Below are positions 1 through 9,311 of a stretch of DNA of 64,000 nucleotides, in pieces. Numbering within the stretch: the first letter of the stretch is position 1; each line of letters starts with the position of its first letter. Source of the stretch: UBA7703 sp963667195 (GTDB lineage Bacteria > Bacillota > Clostridia > Christensenellales > CAG-138); assembly GCA_963667195.1 (NCBI GenBank), contig OY762962.1, forward strand, positions 2,418,001 to 2,482,000, in the 5' to 3' direction. The translations under genes and the position numbers were made by a program. The notes under the pieces are model-generated. The model did not search any database. It saw nothing but the letters and a program-made list of their open reading frames with translations, and was not told the origin of the DNA.

Positions 1-231
1 GAGGCGGTTTATCCTTACGACAAGACGAGCTATAAGGGAACGAACACGAGCGAGGAGATTCGGCAATCGATCCTGCGCGCCTATGGCGAGCGCCTGCCCG
101 TGATCTCCGGCGGCTCGGACTATCACGCGGACGGAAAAAAGGGCGTCGCGAACCCGCGCGAGCTCGGCGAAGGCGGAGTCACCTTCGACTACTTCCGCGC
201 AAACCCGTTGCTTTCGGCATTGATCAAATAG
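1..231 (+). CDS. PHP-domain protein, C-terminal end (partial)
   Basis: Open from the first base to a TAG stop, so only the last 76 residues are present. The stretch GGSDYHAD at about residues 44-51 is the typical C-terminal metal-binding strand of PHP-superfamily phosphoesterases, which hydrolyse phosphate esters with a cluster of divalent metals. The rest of the metal site lies upstream of the window. The stop is 18 bases before the next start, so it is probably in one operon with the aminopeptidase/racemase fusion. Substrate cannot be told from this fragment. Confidence 0.6.
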   Translation, partial: EAVYPYDKTSYKGTNTSEEIRQSILRAYGERLPVISGGSDYHADGKKGVANPRELGEGGVTFDYFRANPLLSALIK

Positions 232-249
232 AGCGAAGGTGAGGAGAGC

Positions 250-2007
250 ATGAAGCAGCACAAACGGATTCGCGAGTGGATGCGCGTGCCGGGTAACTAC
301 CCGACAGGGCCGCGCAACAGCATCACCGACGTGGCAGGTGTCACGGTCGGGCACTGCACGCTGCACGACGACGCAAGCGGCATCCACACGGGCGTTACCG
401 TGATTCGCCCGCATGCGGGCGATATCTTCGCGCAGAAAGTGGCCGCTGCGATCCACTGCGCGAACGGCTTTGGTAAGCTTTGCGGTTCCATGCAGGTTTC
501 CGAGCTGGGCGAGATCGAATCCCTGATCGGTCTGACAAACACACTCTCGGTTGCACAGGTGCTGCAGGGATTGCTCAACTACCATGTTCCGCGGATGACG
601 GCGGAGCAAAAGTCGATCAACGTTGTCGTCGGCGAAACCAATGATTCGTTTTTAAGCGACATCAAACGCTTTGCGGTGACGCCGGAACATGTTCGCCTCG
701 CGATTGACGCGTTATCTCAGGAGGTTGAGGAAGGCGCGGTCGGCGCGGGTGCGGGTACACGTTGCTTTGGCTTTAAAGGCGGAATCGGCACGGCTTCCCG
801 CGTGATACGCTTGCCGGAATTCGATGAGAAAGCCTTTACGCTTGGCGCGCTGGTTCAGACGAACTATGACGGCGCTCTTTCGCTCTACGGGCGGCAGATT
901 CCGCGAGCGGAGCAATCCCAAGAGGCAAAGCAGGGCTCCTGCATGATCGTGCTCGCGACGGATGCGCCGCTGAGCGAGCGCCAGCTTGGGCGGATCGCGC
1001 GTCGCGCGGTCGTGGGACTCACGAACACCGGCTCCTATATCCAGCACGGCAGCGGAGAGTTCGTCATCGCGTTTTCCAACTTTGCGGGCAACCTCCGCGC
1101 GCACGACGCGACGGTTTCCCAGCGGACGGAGCTCGCGGAAGAGCGGCTGGACACGTTCTTTGAGGCGACGGTGGAGGCGGTGCAGGAGGCCGTCTACAAC
1201 TCCCTTACCATGGCGCGTGAGATCGTGTCCCGCGATGGAACCCTCGTTCCCGCGCTCGATCTTTCGGCCTATCAACTTCCTTCGGTAGAAGCGTTGCCCG
1301 CGCGGGTCGACAGGCACAGGACGATCGGCATCATCGGCGGCATGGGCCCGAAAGCGACCGCAGACCTGTTTGAAAAGGTGATTGCCGAGACCAAGGCGGA
1401 GAGCGACAGCGGGCATATGCATGTCCTGATCGACAACGATCCTTCGATTCCAGACCGCACGGCCGCCATTCTGGACGGCGGGGCAGACCCGCTGCCCGCG
1501 TTGAAGCGAAGCGCAAAGCTGCTGGAAGGCAGCGGAGCGGATCTGCTGCTGATTCCCTGCAACACGGCGCATTATTTCTACGCCGCGGTGCAGAATAGCG
1601 TCTCGATTCCGATCCTGAACATGCTGGCGATCACCGCGAACGCCTGCCGCGAAAGCGGATATCGCGCCGTGGGGTTGCTCTCCACAACGGGCACGGCGAA
1701 GTCCGGCGTTTATGAAGCGGCGCTGCGAAATGAGAACGTGGATTGCATCACGCCCGAAGAGGGCGAGATGGAAACGCTCATGCGCTATATCTATCAGTAC
1801 AAGGCGGGGAAGACGATTATGCAGCGTGAGCCGCTCGTAACGATCATAAAGCATCTGCAAGCGCGCGGTGCGGAGGCGGTCGTGCTGGGCTGCACGGAGC
1901 TGCCGATGATCACGAACGGCATCGAATCCCCGCTGCCGCTGATCGATCCGACATTACTGCTGGCAAAGGCTGCTATCGAAGCGGCAAAGAAAGATAACAC
2001 GCGATAA
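250..2007 (+). CDS. P1-family (DmpA-like) aminopeptidase fused to aspartate/glutamate racemase
   Basis: 585 residues made of two enzymes. Residues 1 to about 350 match the P1 (DmpA/BapA) family of N-terminal-nucleophile aminopeptidases, which self-cleave before a serine and release N-terminal residues, including D-amino acids or beta-amino acids in known members. The motif NTGSYIQHGSGEF places the expected Gly261-Ser262 cleavage point. Residues about 354-585 are an Asp/Glu racemase domain starting at TIGIIGGMGP, with both expected catalytic cysteines: Cys437 in PCNTAHY and Cys548 in GCTELP. A GAGGAG ribosome site precedes the ATG. Each domain alone is a full-length family member, so this is a real fusion and not a read-through. 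I infer that peptide or beta-peptide cleavage is coupled to stereo-inversion of the released acidic residue. Confidence 0.85.
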   Translation: MKQHKRIREWMRVPGNYPTGPRNSITDVAGVTVGHCTLHDDASGIHTGVTVIRPHAGDIFAQKVAAAIHCANGFGKLCGSMQVSELGEIESLIGLTNTLSVAQVLQGLLNYHVPRMTAEQKSINVVVGETNDSFLSDIKRFAVTPEHVRLAIDALSQEVEEGAVGAGAGTRCFGFKGGIGTASRVIRLPEFDEKAFTLGALVQTNYDGALSLYGRQIPRAEQSQEAKQGSCMIVLATDAPLSERQLGRIARRAVVGLTNTGSYIQHGSGEFVIAFSNFAGNLRAHDATVSQRTELAEERLDTFFEATVEAVQEAVYNSLTMAREIVSRDGTLVPALDLSAYQLPSVEALPARVDRHRTIGIIGGMGPKATADLFEKVIAETKAESDSGHMHVLIDNDPSIPDRTAAILDGGADPLPALKRSAKLLEGSGADLLLIPCNTAHYFYAAVQNSVSIPILNMLAITANACRESGYRAVGLLSTTGTAKSGVYEAALRNENVDCITPEEGEMETLMRYIYQYKAGKTIMQREPLVTIIKHLQARGAEAVVLGCTELPMITNGIESPLPLIDPTLLLAKAAIEAAKKDNTR

Positions 2008-2408
2008 CGTGCGCAATAGAGAGCGATAACCGTTTTATCGGGTGCGCAGGGTGGCGCGCGAAAAATTTGATGTAGAAGCATGGGGTTGAAGAAATCGACC
2101 GACTGCAAACCGATCAGGGTGTTTTTTTGACGAAAACCAACCGGGAGAGATTTGGCAGAAGTTAGATGAATGGCAACATATCTCGATTTCTGCGCAATGG
2201 AGCTGGTTTCCTCAAAAAAACAGTAGCAGAGCCACGGTTGAATCCGATAACATGCGTATATCGGTGGAGGTGAAGAACGGGCGAAAATATTGTGGGCCGG
2301 AATGCGAAAAACCGGGTGTATAGGGGTATGACACGCGGAGTAACGCTCGCCTTGCCGGATGTTGTCTGTTCAATCGGTAAATATCTTACAAATTGAAAGG
2401 AGAAGTCT
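2008..2408 (+). other. 401-base intergenic region, no gene seen
   Basis: No reading frame with a ribosome site or recognisable product. A short CGATAA/TTATCG stem at 2024-2040 follows the fusion gene but lacks a T run, so it is a weak terminator candidate at best. A T7 run lies at about 2121-2127 without a clear stem. The end of the region holds the AAAGGAG ribosome site of the MFS gene. I do not recognise a riboswitch class here. Confidence 0.4.
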
Positions 2409-3797
2409 ATGTCCGACTTAGCCGCACAGAGTGCAAAATCCAAGGTAAAACCGTTTATCAAGTTTTTCTTGATCTATGGTCTGCTCAATATGGCCATCTC
2501 CATCATGTGGGGTGCATACAATAACTATTTTCCGATCATCCTGCAAGGCGGCAATGCCAACTATGTTTCCACCAGCGACGTACAGGTTGCGGGCTTTGGC
2601 CTGAGCGCGTTTATCACAGGCCTCATCATGAGCATCGACAATATGTTTGCGGCGCTGTTTCTGCCGATCTTCGGCGCTTGGGGTGACAAGAGCACGAAGC
2701 GTCGGGAGCTCGGCTTTGCGTTCGGCATCGTCTGCGTGATCGCGTTTATCTCGCTGCCGCTGATCGCCTCCGCAATTCCTGCGGACAAGAGCGGAAAAAC
2801 GGCGGAGCTTCTGCCGCTGCTGATTGTTGCGGTCGTGGTCGTGTTCCTGATGATGTTCTGCGACGCGGTCGGCGGGCAGTTCCGCTCCGGCTACCAGTTC
2901 AACATGGTACCCAAAGAACACCAGAGCAAGATGTCGTCCTATTCGACGACGCTTGGCGGCCTCGGCTTCCTGTTTGCGACGTTTGTCGCGAGCATGCTTT
3001 ACCACATCAACCGCGGGATTCCGTTCTATATCGGCGGCGGCGTGATGCTGATGGTGCTGATTCTTTTCATCACGATTACGCCTCCCGAAACGAAGAAGAA
3101 CGAGCGCATTCTGCAGGAGCGTGCAAGCGGTGAGCACAAGAAGTTCAACCCGTTCAAGACGATTGCCGAAACCTTCCGTCTCATCACAAAGACGGAGAAG
3201 ATCTGCATCGTACTTGTCTTTGCCGCAAAGATTCTCGCAAACTTCGGCCTCTACGGCATCCAGACCTACGGATCGTCCTACCTCTACACCAACCTTGGCT
3301 TTGCGCCGAACATAGCCATGATCGTCACCGGCGTTTACTTCATCGGCTACATGCTCATGGCGATTCCGATCGGCATTATCGCGGACAAGGTCAATAAGCC
3401 CGTGCTGTTTGCCATCGGCTCTGGCGCGCTGATCGTCGGCGCGCTCGGCATGCTGTTCCTTGCGCATTCGCTGCCGACCGTCTGCGCCTTCATCCTTTGC
3501 ATCGGCATGGCGGCGAGCATTCTGGACGTCATGACGATTCCGTACATCATGTCGTTTGCGCCGGAGACGGGCACCAACACGGGGACGCTCTTCTCCGTGA
3601 CGCTGATGGTCATCGTCTGCGTGTCGCTTGTCAGCGTGCCGCTTCTTGGCGCGGTGATTGACGCTGTCGGCAACTACAACAGCCTCTTCTTCAGCATGAT
3701 CATTACGGCGGCGCTGTCGCTGATTCCGATCGCGCTGCTGTTCCGCTATTCCAAGCTGCTCAAGAAGCCGGAAACGGTACAGGTTACCGAAGAGTAA
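2409..3797 (+). CDS. MFS transporter (GPH/SLC45-like)
   Basis: 462 residues, hydrophobic throughout, with about 12 predicted membrane segments starting at residue 15. The first segments (IYGLLNMAISIMWGAYNNYFP), the acidic residue after segment 2 and the cytoplasmic loop GAWGDKSTKRRELG (the MFS A-loop G-D-R/K signature, near residues 90-105) place it in the major facilitator superfamily, close to bacterial SLC45/GPH sugar-cation symporter-like members. AAAGGAG lies 7 bases before the ATG. It heads a run with an M29 aminopeptidase and FGGY kinase, so substrate may be a sugar, a polyol or a peptide derivative; the sequence alone does not decide. Confidence 0.8.
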   Translation: MSDLAAQSAKSKVKPFIKFFLIYGLLNMAISIMWGAYNNYFPIILQGGNANYVSTSDVQVAGFGLSAFITGLIMSIDNMFAALFLPIFGAWGDKSTKRRELGFAFGIVCVIAFISLPLIASAIPADKSGKTAELLPLLIVAVVVVFLMMFCDAVGGQFRSGYQFNMVPKEHQSKMSSYSTTLGGLGFLFATFVASMLYHINRGIPFYIGGGVMLMVLILFITITPPETKKNERILQERASGEHKKFNPFKTIAETFRLITKTEKICIVLVFAAKILANFGLYGIQTYGSSYLYTNLGFAPNIAMIVTGVYFIGYMLMAIPIGIIADKVNKPVLFAIGSGALIVGALGMLFLAHSLPTVCAFILCIGMAASILDVMTIPYIMSFAPETGTNTGTLFSVTLMVIVCVSLVSVPLLGAVIDAVGNYNSLFFSMIITAALSLIPIALLFRYSKLLKKPETVQVTEE

Positions 3798-3877
3798 TCA
3801 TCTAGACTGACGGGAACGTGCGCGGGCGGCGGTATCCGCCGCCCGTCGCCGCGCCCGGATTGAAAGGAAAAGGGAAT

Positions 3878-4984
3878 ATGCCAAACCTCAATATGTTTGC
3901 AAAGACAATCGTCGATTACTCCTGCTCCGTTGGCCCGGGAGAAAACGTGCTGATCCTCGCGGAAGGATTGGAAGCAAAGCCGCTCGTGCTGGAGCTCATC
4001 AAGGAAGTCTATCGCGCGGGCGCAAACCCGTTTTATGATTTGATCGATACCGACGTACAGAAGGCGTTTATCAGCGGCTGTAACGAACGGCAGATGGAGG
4101 TATATTCCGAATTCTCCATGCAGAAGCTCCAGCAGATGCAAGCGCTGATCGTGATTTCCGCGCTGGAGTCGCCGAACAAATATGCCGATATCCCGTTGAA
4201 ACAGATGAGCCTGTTTAACAACTACTATATGCAGCGCTGCTTCTATGGCTACGGCGTGCTGAATACCAAGTGGATCTATGTCAAATATCCCACGCAGAGC
4301 ATGGCGCGGCTCTTCGGGCAGAGCCAGAAGGCATTTGAGCAGTATTATTTCTCGGTCTGCACGCTGGATTACGCGAAGCTCTCCGCTTCGATGGACAAGC
4401 TCGTGAACCTATTCTCCAAGACCGACAACGTGCGCATTCTGGCGGACGGAACGGATATCACCTTCTCGATTCGCGGAATTACTGCGCAAAAGTCCGACGG
4501 AAAAAACGGTCTGCCGGATGGCGAAGTGTTCACGGCGCCCGTGCGGGATTCCGCAAACGGCGTGATTCAGTTCAACTGCCCGCTTTATTTCCGCGGGACG
4601 CTGCTGGAGGACATCCGGCTCGTATTTGAAAATGGTAAGGTTGTGGAAGCCACCGCAAACGATGCGGCACGCCTCAACGCGATTCTCGATCTGGACGAAG
4701 ACGCGCGCTATCTGGGCGAATTCGCGCTCTCCGTCAACAACCGCATCACGAGTCCCATGAAGGATATCCTTTTTGACGAGAAGATCGGCGGAAGCCTGCA
4801 TCTTGCGCTCGGCAACGCGTATATTACGACAGACAACGGCAATCATTCCAGCATTCATATGGACATCGTGCAGATTCAGCGGCCGGAATTCGGCGGCGGC
4901 GAGGTTTGGTTTGACGGCGTGCTGATCCGCAAAGACGGTAAATTTGTGCCGGAAGAACTCCGCGAGCTCGACGACCTATTATAA
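3878..4984 (+). CDS. M29 family metallo-aminopeptidase (AmpS/AmpT-like)
   Basis: 368 residues, the usual length for M29 aminopeptidases, cytosolic enzymes that use a two-metal site to remove N-terminal residues from peptides. Expected metal ligands are visible in order: Glu in GEVFTAP, Glu in LGEFALS, His in SLHLALGN, and the His-x-Asp pair in SIHMDIV. The frame is open 60 bases further upstream, but AAAGGAAAAGGG directly before the ATG at 3878 and the family N-terminus support this start. It lies 80 bases after the MFS gene and 13 bases before the kinase. Confidence 0.9.
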   Translation: MPNLNMFAKTIVDYSCSVGPGENVLILAEGLEAKPLVLELIKEVYRAGANPFYDLIDTDVQKAFISGCNERQMEVYSEFSMQKLQQMQALIVISALESPNKYADIPLKQMSLFNNYYMQRCFYGYGVLNTKWIYVKYPTQSMARLFGQSQKAFEQYYFSVCTLDYAKLSASMDKLVNLFSKTDNVRILADGTDITFSIRGITAQKSDGKNGLPDGEVFTAPVRDSANGVIQFNCPLYFRGTLLEDIRLVFENGKVVEATANDAARLNAILDLDEDARYLGEFALSVNNRITSPMKDILFDEKIGGSLHLALGNAYITTDNGNHSSIHMDIVQIQRPEFGGGEVWFDGVLIRKDGKFVPEELRELDDLL

Positions 4985-4997
4985 ACAGGGTACAAAC

Positions 4998-6320
4998 ATG
5001 AAGATTTTATCGCTGGACTTTGGCACCTCTTCCTTAAAACTCGCCGTGTTGGATGAGTGGATGAATATCCTCGCGACGGCGAGTCAACCGTATCAGTATC
5101 ACGTTTACGATGTCGATAAGGTGGAGATGGACCCGAATCTGCTGCTTGGCGCGCTGCAAAGCGGCATGCGTGCGCTCGACGCGTTTGCGCGCGAGATTGA
5201 GCTGGTCGCGTTCTGCACGTTTTCGCCATCAGGCGTGTATATGGACGACCGGTTTGCGCTGCAATATCCCGTCATTACGCACCTTGACCGCAGAGCAAAA
5301 GCGCAGAGCAAGCGGATCGTAGAAGAGTTTGGCGCGGAGAAGTTTCAGTCCATCACGGGGATTCTGCCGTTTGTCGGCGGGGCATCGGTGACGACGCTGA
5401 AATGGATGCTCGAAAACAAGCCGGACGTGATGCGAAACGTCAAAACCTATGCGCACCTGCCGACGTGGCTATACGCGCGCATGACGGGCGTTCTCGCAAC
5501 GGACCTCGTAAACGCCTCGATGACCGGCATGTATGAAACCGTAACGTCCGCGGGCTGGTCAAAGGAGATACTAAGCGCGTTGGGAATCGATCCCGCGCTG
5601 CTGCCGGAGATCCATCCGGCGGGCAGCATATTAGGCACGCTGACCGACGAGTTCGCGGCGTTTTGCGGGTTGAGGCCGGGCATTCCCGTCGCGCTTGGCT
5701 CCAACGACATCGCCTCCGCGCTGGTCGGCGCAGACTGCACGGAAAGCGGCATGGCGCTCAACGTCAGCGGCAGCAGCGAGATGATCTCAGTGCTCACGCA
5801 CGTGCCCGCGACGCACCCGCGCTATTACCTCCGAAAATCCGCGATCGAGGGACTCTGGCAGTGCTACTCCACCATGGTCGGCGGGTTCGGGCTGGATTGG
5901 TTTTACCGCCAGCTCTGCCGCGAGATGAGCGAGGAAACGTTTTATCAGGAGTATCTGCCCGCGTGCATCCGCCTCTGCGACTGCGAAAGCACGGTGTTCT
6001 GCGAGCCGTATCTCGCCGGAGACCGGCAGAGCCTCGACCTCAAGCGCGGCGCGTTCTGCGGGCTGACGCTGGAGTCCACGCGTGAGGAGATGCTGGCGTC
6101 TCTGCTGCGCGGGATGAATCTGCACATGCTGGACACACTCGCAGCGATTCCGAAGGAAGTCGTCCTCTCAAACGAAATTTCGATCACGGGCGGCATGGTA
6201 CGGCCCGAGATTCTGGATATGAAGCAAAAGCTGTTCGGCGGCAAGCGGTTTTTACCGAAGGATAACTGTACACTTCTAGGCAACGCGCGGCTCGCGCTGG
6301 CGCAATTGGAAACCCACTGA
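4998..6320 (+). CDS. FGGY-family carbohydrate kinase
   Basis: 440 residues. The N-terminus LSLDFGTSSLKLAVLDE is the phosphate-1 loop of the FGGY sugar kinase fold; GSNDIASALVGAD near residue 230 contains the expected catalytic aspartate; ISITGGMVRPEILDMKQ near the end is the adenosine-binding region. The enzyme should phosphorylate a sugar or polyol with ATP in the cytosol. It is slightly shorter than xylulokinase or glycerol kinase (about 490-500), as seen in unassigned FGGY subgroups. The ribosome site (CAGGG) is weak. Its substrate is unknown, and it is the only sugar-specific enzyme in this stretch. Confidence 0.85.
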   Translation: MKILSLDFGTSSLKLAVLDEWMNILATASQPYQYHVYDVDKVEMDPNLLLGALQSGMRALDAFAREIELVAFCTFSPSGVYMDDRFALQYPVITHLDRRAKAQSKRIVEEFGAEKFQSITGILPFVGGASVTTLKWMLENKPDVMRNVKTYAHLPTWLYARMTGVLATDLVNASMTGMYETVTSAGWSKEILSALGIDPALLPEIHPAGSILGTLTDEFAAFCGLRPGIPVALGSNDIASALVGADCTESGMALNVSGSSEMISVLTHVPATHPRYYLRKSAIEGLWQCYSTMVGGFGLDWFYRQLCREMSEETFYQEYLPACIRLCDCESTVFCEPYLAGDRQSLDLKRGAFCGLTLESTREEMLASLLRGMNLHMLDTLAAIPKEVVLSNEISITGGMVRPEILDMKQKLFGGKRFLPKDNCTLLGNARLALAQLETH

Positions 6321-6339
6321 AGCTTGGAGACAATGAACG

Positions 6340-7695
6340 ATGGAAGAGAAACAAACACAGATCATCGAAGAGATATTGACCCAAAGTAAGGCGAACGGCG
6401 GGTTTGATCCCGCGGAGTTTTCGCGCTATCAGGTGAAGCTGGGGCTAAGAAACGCGGATGGAACCGGCGTCGTCGCGGGACTCACGCGGATTTGCAACGT
6501 CCACGGTTACCTCGTCAACGAAGGCGAGCGCGCGCCGATCGAAGGCCGGCTGATCTACCGCGGATACGACGTGGAGGCACTCGCAAACGGGTTTCTTTCG
6601 CAGGAGCGCTTCGGATTTGAGGAGACAGCGTATCTGTTGCTCGCGGGGCAACTGCCCAACGAGTCGGAGCTTTCGGGATTTCACACGCTTTTAATGCAGG
6701 ACGCGGAGCTGCCAAAGCACTTCATTCAGGACATCATTTTGCGCTCGCCTGCCGAGAACATCATGAACGTGCTCTCCCGCGCAGTGCTCGCGTTGTATAG
6801 CTACGACACGGAGGCGGAGTCGTTTTCGCCGCAAACTGTGCTGCGGCAGTCGGTACGCCTCATTGCGGCGATGCCGAAGATGATGGTGGCGGCGTATGAG
6901 GCAAAGCTCTACGCGATCGATAATCTGGACATGCACTTTCACAAGCACGACGAAACGAAGTCGATTGCGGAGAACATCCTGATGATGCTCCGAAGCGACC
7001 GGCAATACACGATGCAGGAGGCGAGACTGCTCGATCTATGCCTCGTGCTGCACGCGGATCACGGCGGCGGCAACAACTCCACGTTTACCGTGCGCACGCT
7101 GACCTCCGCGCTGACGGACACATATTCGGCTATCTCCGCCGGGATCGGTTCCCTCAAGGGATTTCGGCACGGCGGCGCAAACTACAAGGTGACGGAAATG
7201 CTGGACGGTATCCGTCGCGCGGTGAAAAATCCGTTGGATAAGGCGGAGATTCAGACCGCACTGGAGCGCATCGTCAACCGCGAGGCGGGAGACGGCAGCG
7301 GGCTCGTCTACGGCATCGGGCACGCGGTCTACACGCTCTCCGACCCGCGGGCGAAGATGCTGAAGTCGTATCTCGCGGAGCAGACGCCGGGTACACCGCA
7401 GGAGGAGACGTTTCAAATCGCTTGCGCGGTGGAAGAGCTCGCGCCGGAGATCCTGCGCCGCAAGAAGGGCGACAACATCAACCTTTGCGCCAATGTGGAT
7501 CTGTATTCCGGCATCACCTACCGTCTTCTCGGCATTCCGGAGGAGCTGTTTACGCCGCTGTTTTGCGTGTCCCGCGTGGCGGGCTGGTGCGCGCACCGCA
7601 TGGAGGAGCTCACGATGCCCGCGAGCAAGATCATCCGTCCCGCCTACAAGTCGATTCAGGCGGAGCGGTCATATATTCCGTTAGAAGAACGATAG
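6340..7695 (+). CDS. Citrate/2-methylcitrate synthase
   Basis: 451 residues. Condenses acetyl-CoA (or propionyl-CoA) with oxaloacetate. Both active-site histidine motifs are present: HADHGGGNN near residue 232 and GIGHAVYTLSDPRA near residue 322. The N-terminal extension of about 45 residues before the conserved RGYDVEALA region is typical of clostridial-type citrate synthases. GGAG lies 10 bases before the ATG, and the gap after the kinase is only 19 bases. With glutamate dehydrogenase next, it may supply the oxidative branch to 2-oxoglutarate for glutamate synthesis; no aconitase or isocitrate dehydrogenase is in the window. Confidence 0.9.
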   Translation: MEEKQTQIIEEILTQSKANGGFDPAEFSRYQVKLGLRNADGTGVVAGLTRICNVHGYLVNEGERAPIEGRLIYRGYDVEALANGFLSQERFGFEETAYLLLAGQLPNESELSGFHTLLMQDAELPKHFIQDIILRSPAENIMNVLSRAVLALYSYDTEAESFSPQTVLRQSVRLIAAMPKMMVAAYEAKLYAIDNLDMHFHKHDETKSIAENILMMLRSDRQYTMQEARLLDLCLVLHADHGGGNNSTFTVRTLTSALTDTYSAISAGIGSLKGFRHGGANYKVTEMLDGIRRAVKNPLDKAEIQTALERIVNREAGDGSGLVYGIGHAVYTLSDPRAKMLKSYLAEQTPGTPQEETFQIACAVEELAPEILRRKKGDNINLCANVDLYSGITYRLLGIPEELFTPLFCVSRVAGWCAHRMEELTMPASKIIRPAYKSIQAERSYIPLEER

Positions 7696-7774
7696 GTTTG
7701 GTTTCGCAATCAAATATTGCGGCGGGAGCGAATCGCCGCAGAGAAACAATCAAGAAAATCAGGAGTAAAGGGCA

Positions 7775-9121
7775 ATGAACGCATACATCGAACGGGTATT
7801 GGAAGACATCAAGAAGAAAAACGCAAGTGAACCGGAGTTTTTGCAGACCGTAGAAGAAGTGTATTCTTCGTTGGAAGCGGTGGTCAACAAGCATCCGGAA
7901 TATGAAAAACTCGGACTGTTGGAGCGCATGGCGGAGCCGGAGCGCGCGATTTCGTTTCGCGTGACCTGGGTGGACGACGCGGGCAGAGTACAAACCAACC
8001 GCGGATATCGCGTGCAGTTCAACGGCGCGATCGGGCCTTACAAAGGCGGTCTGCGCTTCCATTCGAGCGTGAACCTCTCGATCATGAAGTTTTTAGGCTT
8101 TGAGCAAACCTTCAAAAACAGCCTGACCAGCCTGCCGATCGGCGGCGCAAAGGGCGGCAGCGATTTCGACCCGCGCGGCAAGAGCGACGGCGAAGTGATG
8201 CGCTTCTGCCAGGCGTTTATGACGGAACTCTATCGCCACATCGGTCCCGACATCGACGTGCCCGCGGGCGACATCGGCGTCGGCGGCCGCGAGATCGGCT
8301 ATCTCTACGGACAGTATCGCAGAGTCAAGGGCGCGTTTGAAAACGGCGTGCTCACCGGCAAAGGCATGAGCTACGGCGGCAGCCTGATCCGTCCCGAAGC
8401 GACCGGCTACGGCGCAGTCTATTACGTCAACGAAGTCTTCAAGCACGAAGGCGACAAGATGGAAGGCAAGACCTTCGCACTCTCCGGATTCGGCAACGTG
8501 ACCTGGGGCGTCGCAAAAAAGCTCGAAGAGCTGGGCGCCATGGCGGTTACGCTCTCCGGCCCGGACGGCTACATCTACGATCCCAAGGGTGTTACGGGCA
8601 AGAAGGTCGAGTACCTGCTTGAGATGCGCAACAGCGGACGCGATAAGGTGAAGGACTACGCCGACCGCTATGGCTGTGCATTCTATCCCGGCGAAAAGCC
8701 GTGGGGCGTGCAGGCGGACGTGTACATGCCGTGCGCCACGCAGAACGACGTGAACATCAACAGCGCCAAGAAGATTGCGGCATCCGGCTCGAAGTACTAC
8801 ATCGAAGTTGCGAACATGCCGACGACCAACGACGCGCTGGCGTTCCTGATGGAGCAGAAGCACATGATCGTAGCTCCCAGCAAAGCGGTCAACGCGGGCG
8901 GCGTCGCGACAAGCGCCTTGGAGATGAGCCAGAACAGCCAGCGGCTGAGTTGGAGCGCGGAAGAGGTGGATGCGAAGCTCCACACGATCATGAAGAACAT
9001 CCACGACAACTCCGCCAAGGCTGCGGAAGAGAACGGACTCGGCTACAACCTCGTCGCGGGCGCGAACATCGCAGGATTTGCGAAGGTCGCAGACGCCATG
9101 ATTGCGCAGGGGCTGATCTAA
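7775..9121 (+). CDS. gdhA: NADP-type glutamate dehydrogenase
   Basis: 448 residues, the standard length of hexameric bacterial GDH. Interconverts 2-oxoglutarate plus ammonium and glutamate. The substrate-binding and catalytic lysines lie in PYKGGLRFH and PIGGAKGGSDFDP (near residues 90 and 125), followed by GPDIDVPAGDIGVGGREIGY and a nucleotide-binding GFGNVTWGVAKK motif near residue 240. CAGGAG precedes the ATG. It ends a probable operon, closed by two hairpins. NADP preference is assigned from family resemblance, not proven. Confidence 0.95.
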   Translation: MNAYIERVLEDIKKKNASEPEFLQTVEEVYSSLEAVVNKHPEYEKLGLLERMAEPERAISFRVTWVDDAGRVQTNRGYRVQFNGAIGPYKGGLRFHSSVNLSIMKFLGFEQTFKNSLTSLPIGGAKGGSDFDPRGKSDGEVMRFCQAFMTELYRHIGPDIDVPAGDIGVGGREIGYLYGQYRRVKGAFENGVLTGKGMSYGGSLIRPEATGYGAVYYVNEVFKHEGDKMEGKTFALSGFGNVTWGVAKKLEELGAMAVTLSGPDGYIYDPKGVTGKKVEYLLEMRNSGRDKVKDYADRYGCAFYPGEKPWGVQADVYMPCATQNDVNINSAKKIAASGSKYYIEVANMPTTNDALAFLMEQKHMIVAPSKAVNAGGVATSALEMSQNSQRLSWSAEEVDAKLHTIMKNIHDNSAKAAEENGLGYNLVAGANIAGFAKVADAMIAQGLI

Positions 9122-9136
9122 ACGAACCAACGAAAT

Positions 9137-9176
9137 ACGCCCGCGATCCTAATTGACGCGGGCGTTTGCTTTTTTT
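9137..9176 (+). terminator. Rho-independent terminator after gdhA
   Basis: Perfect 9-base arms ACGCCCGCG (9137-9145) and CGCGGGCGT (9157-9165) with an 11-base loop, then TTTGCTTTTTTT. It lies 15 bases after the gdhA stop. Confidence 0.9.
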
Positions 9177-9214
9177 GGCGGATGATTGCGATCACAATTA
9201 ATAAGCCGACGCAC

Positions 9215-9245
9215 AACAGCCTGCCAAGCGGCGGGCTGTTTTTCT
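9215..9245 (+). terminator. Second terminator-like hairpin after gdhA
   Basis: 11-base arms at 9215-9225 and 9230-9240 with one G-U pair and a 4-base loop, followed by TTTCTTTGG. It probably backs up the first terminator; the minus-strand side lacks a T run, so it does not obviously serve the convergent YesL-like gene. Confidence 0.65.
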
Positions 9246-9311
9246 TTGGTTTTGTTTCGTGGAAGAGATCATTGCGTTGATGAATAGTATGCGTAAAATA
9301 ATACGGGTCTA

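Noticed and set aside
2162..2461. Minus-strand open frame in the gap before the MFS gene
   Set aside because: Runs into the start of the MFS gene and has no ribosome site or recognisable product.
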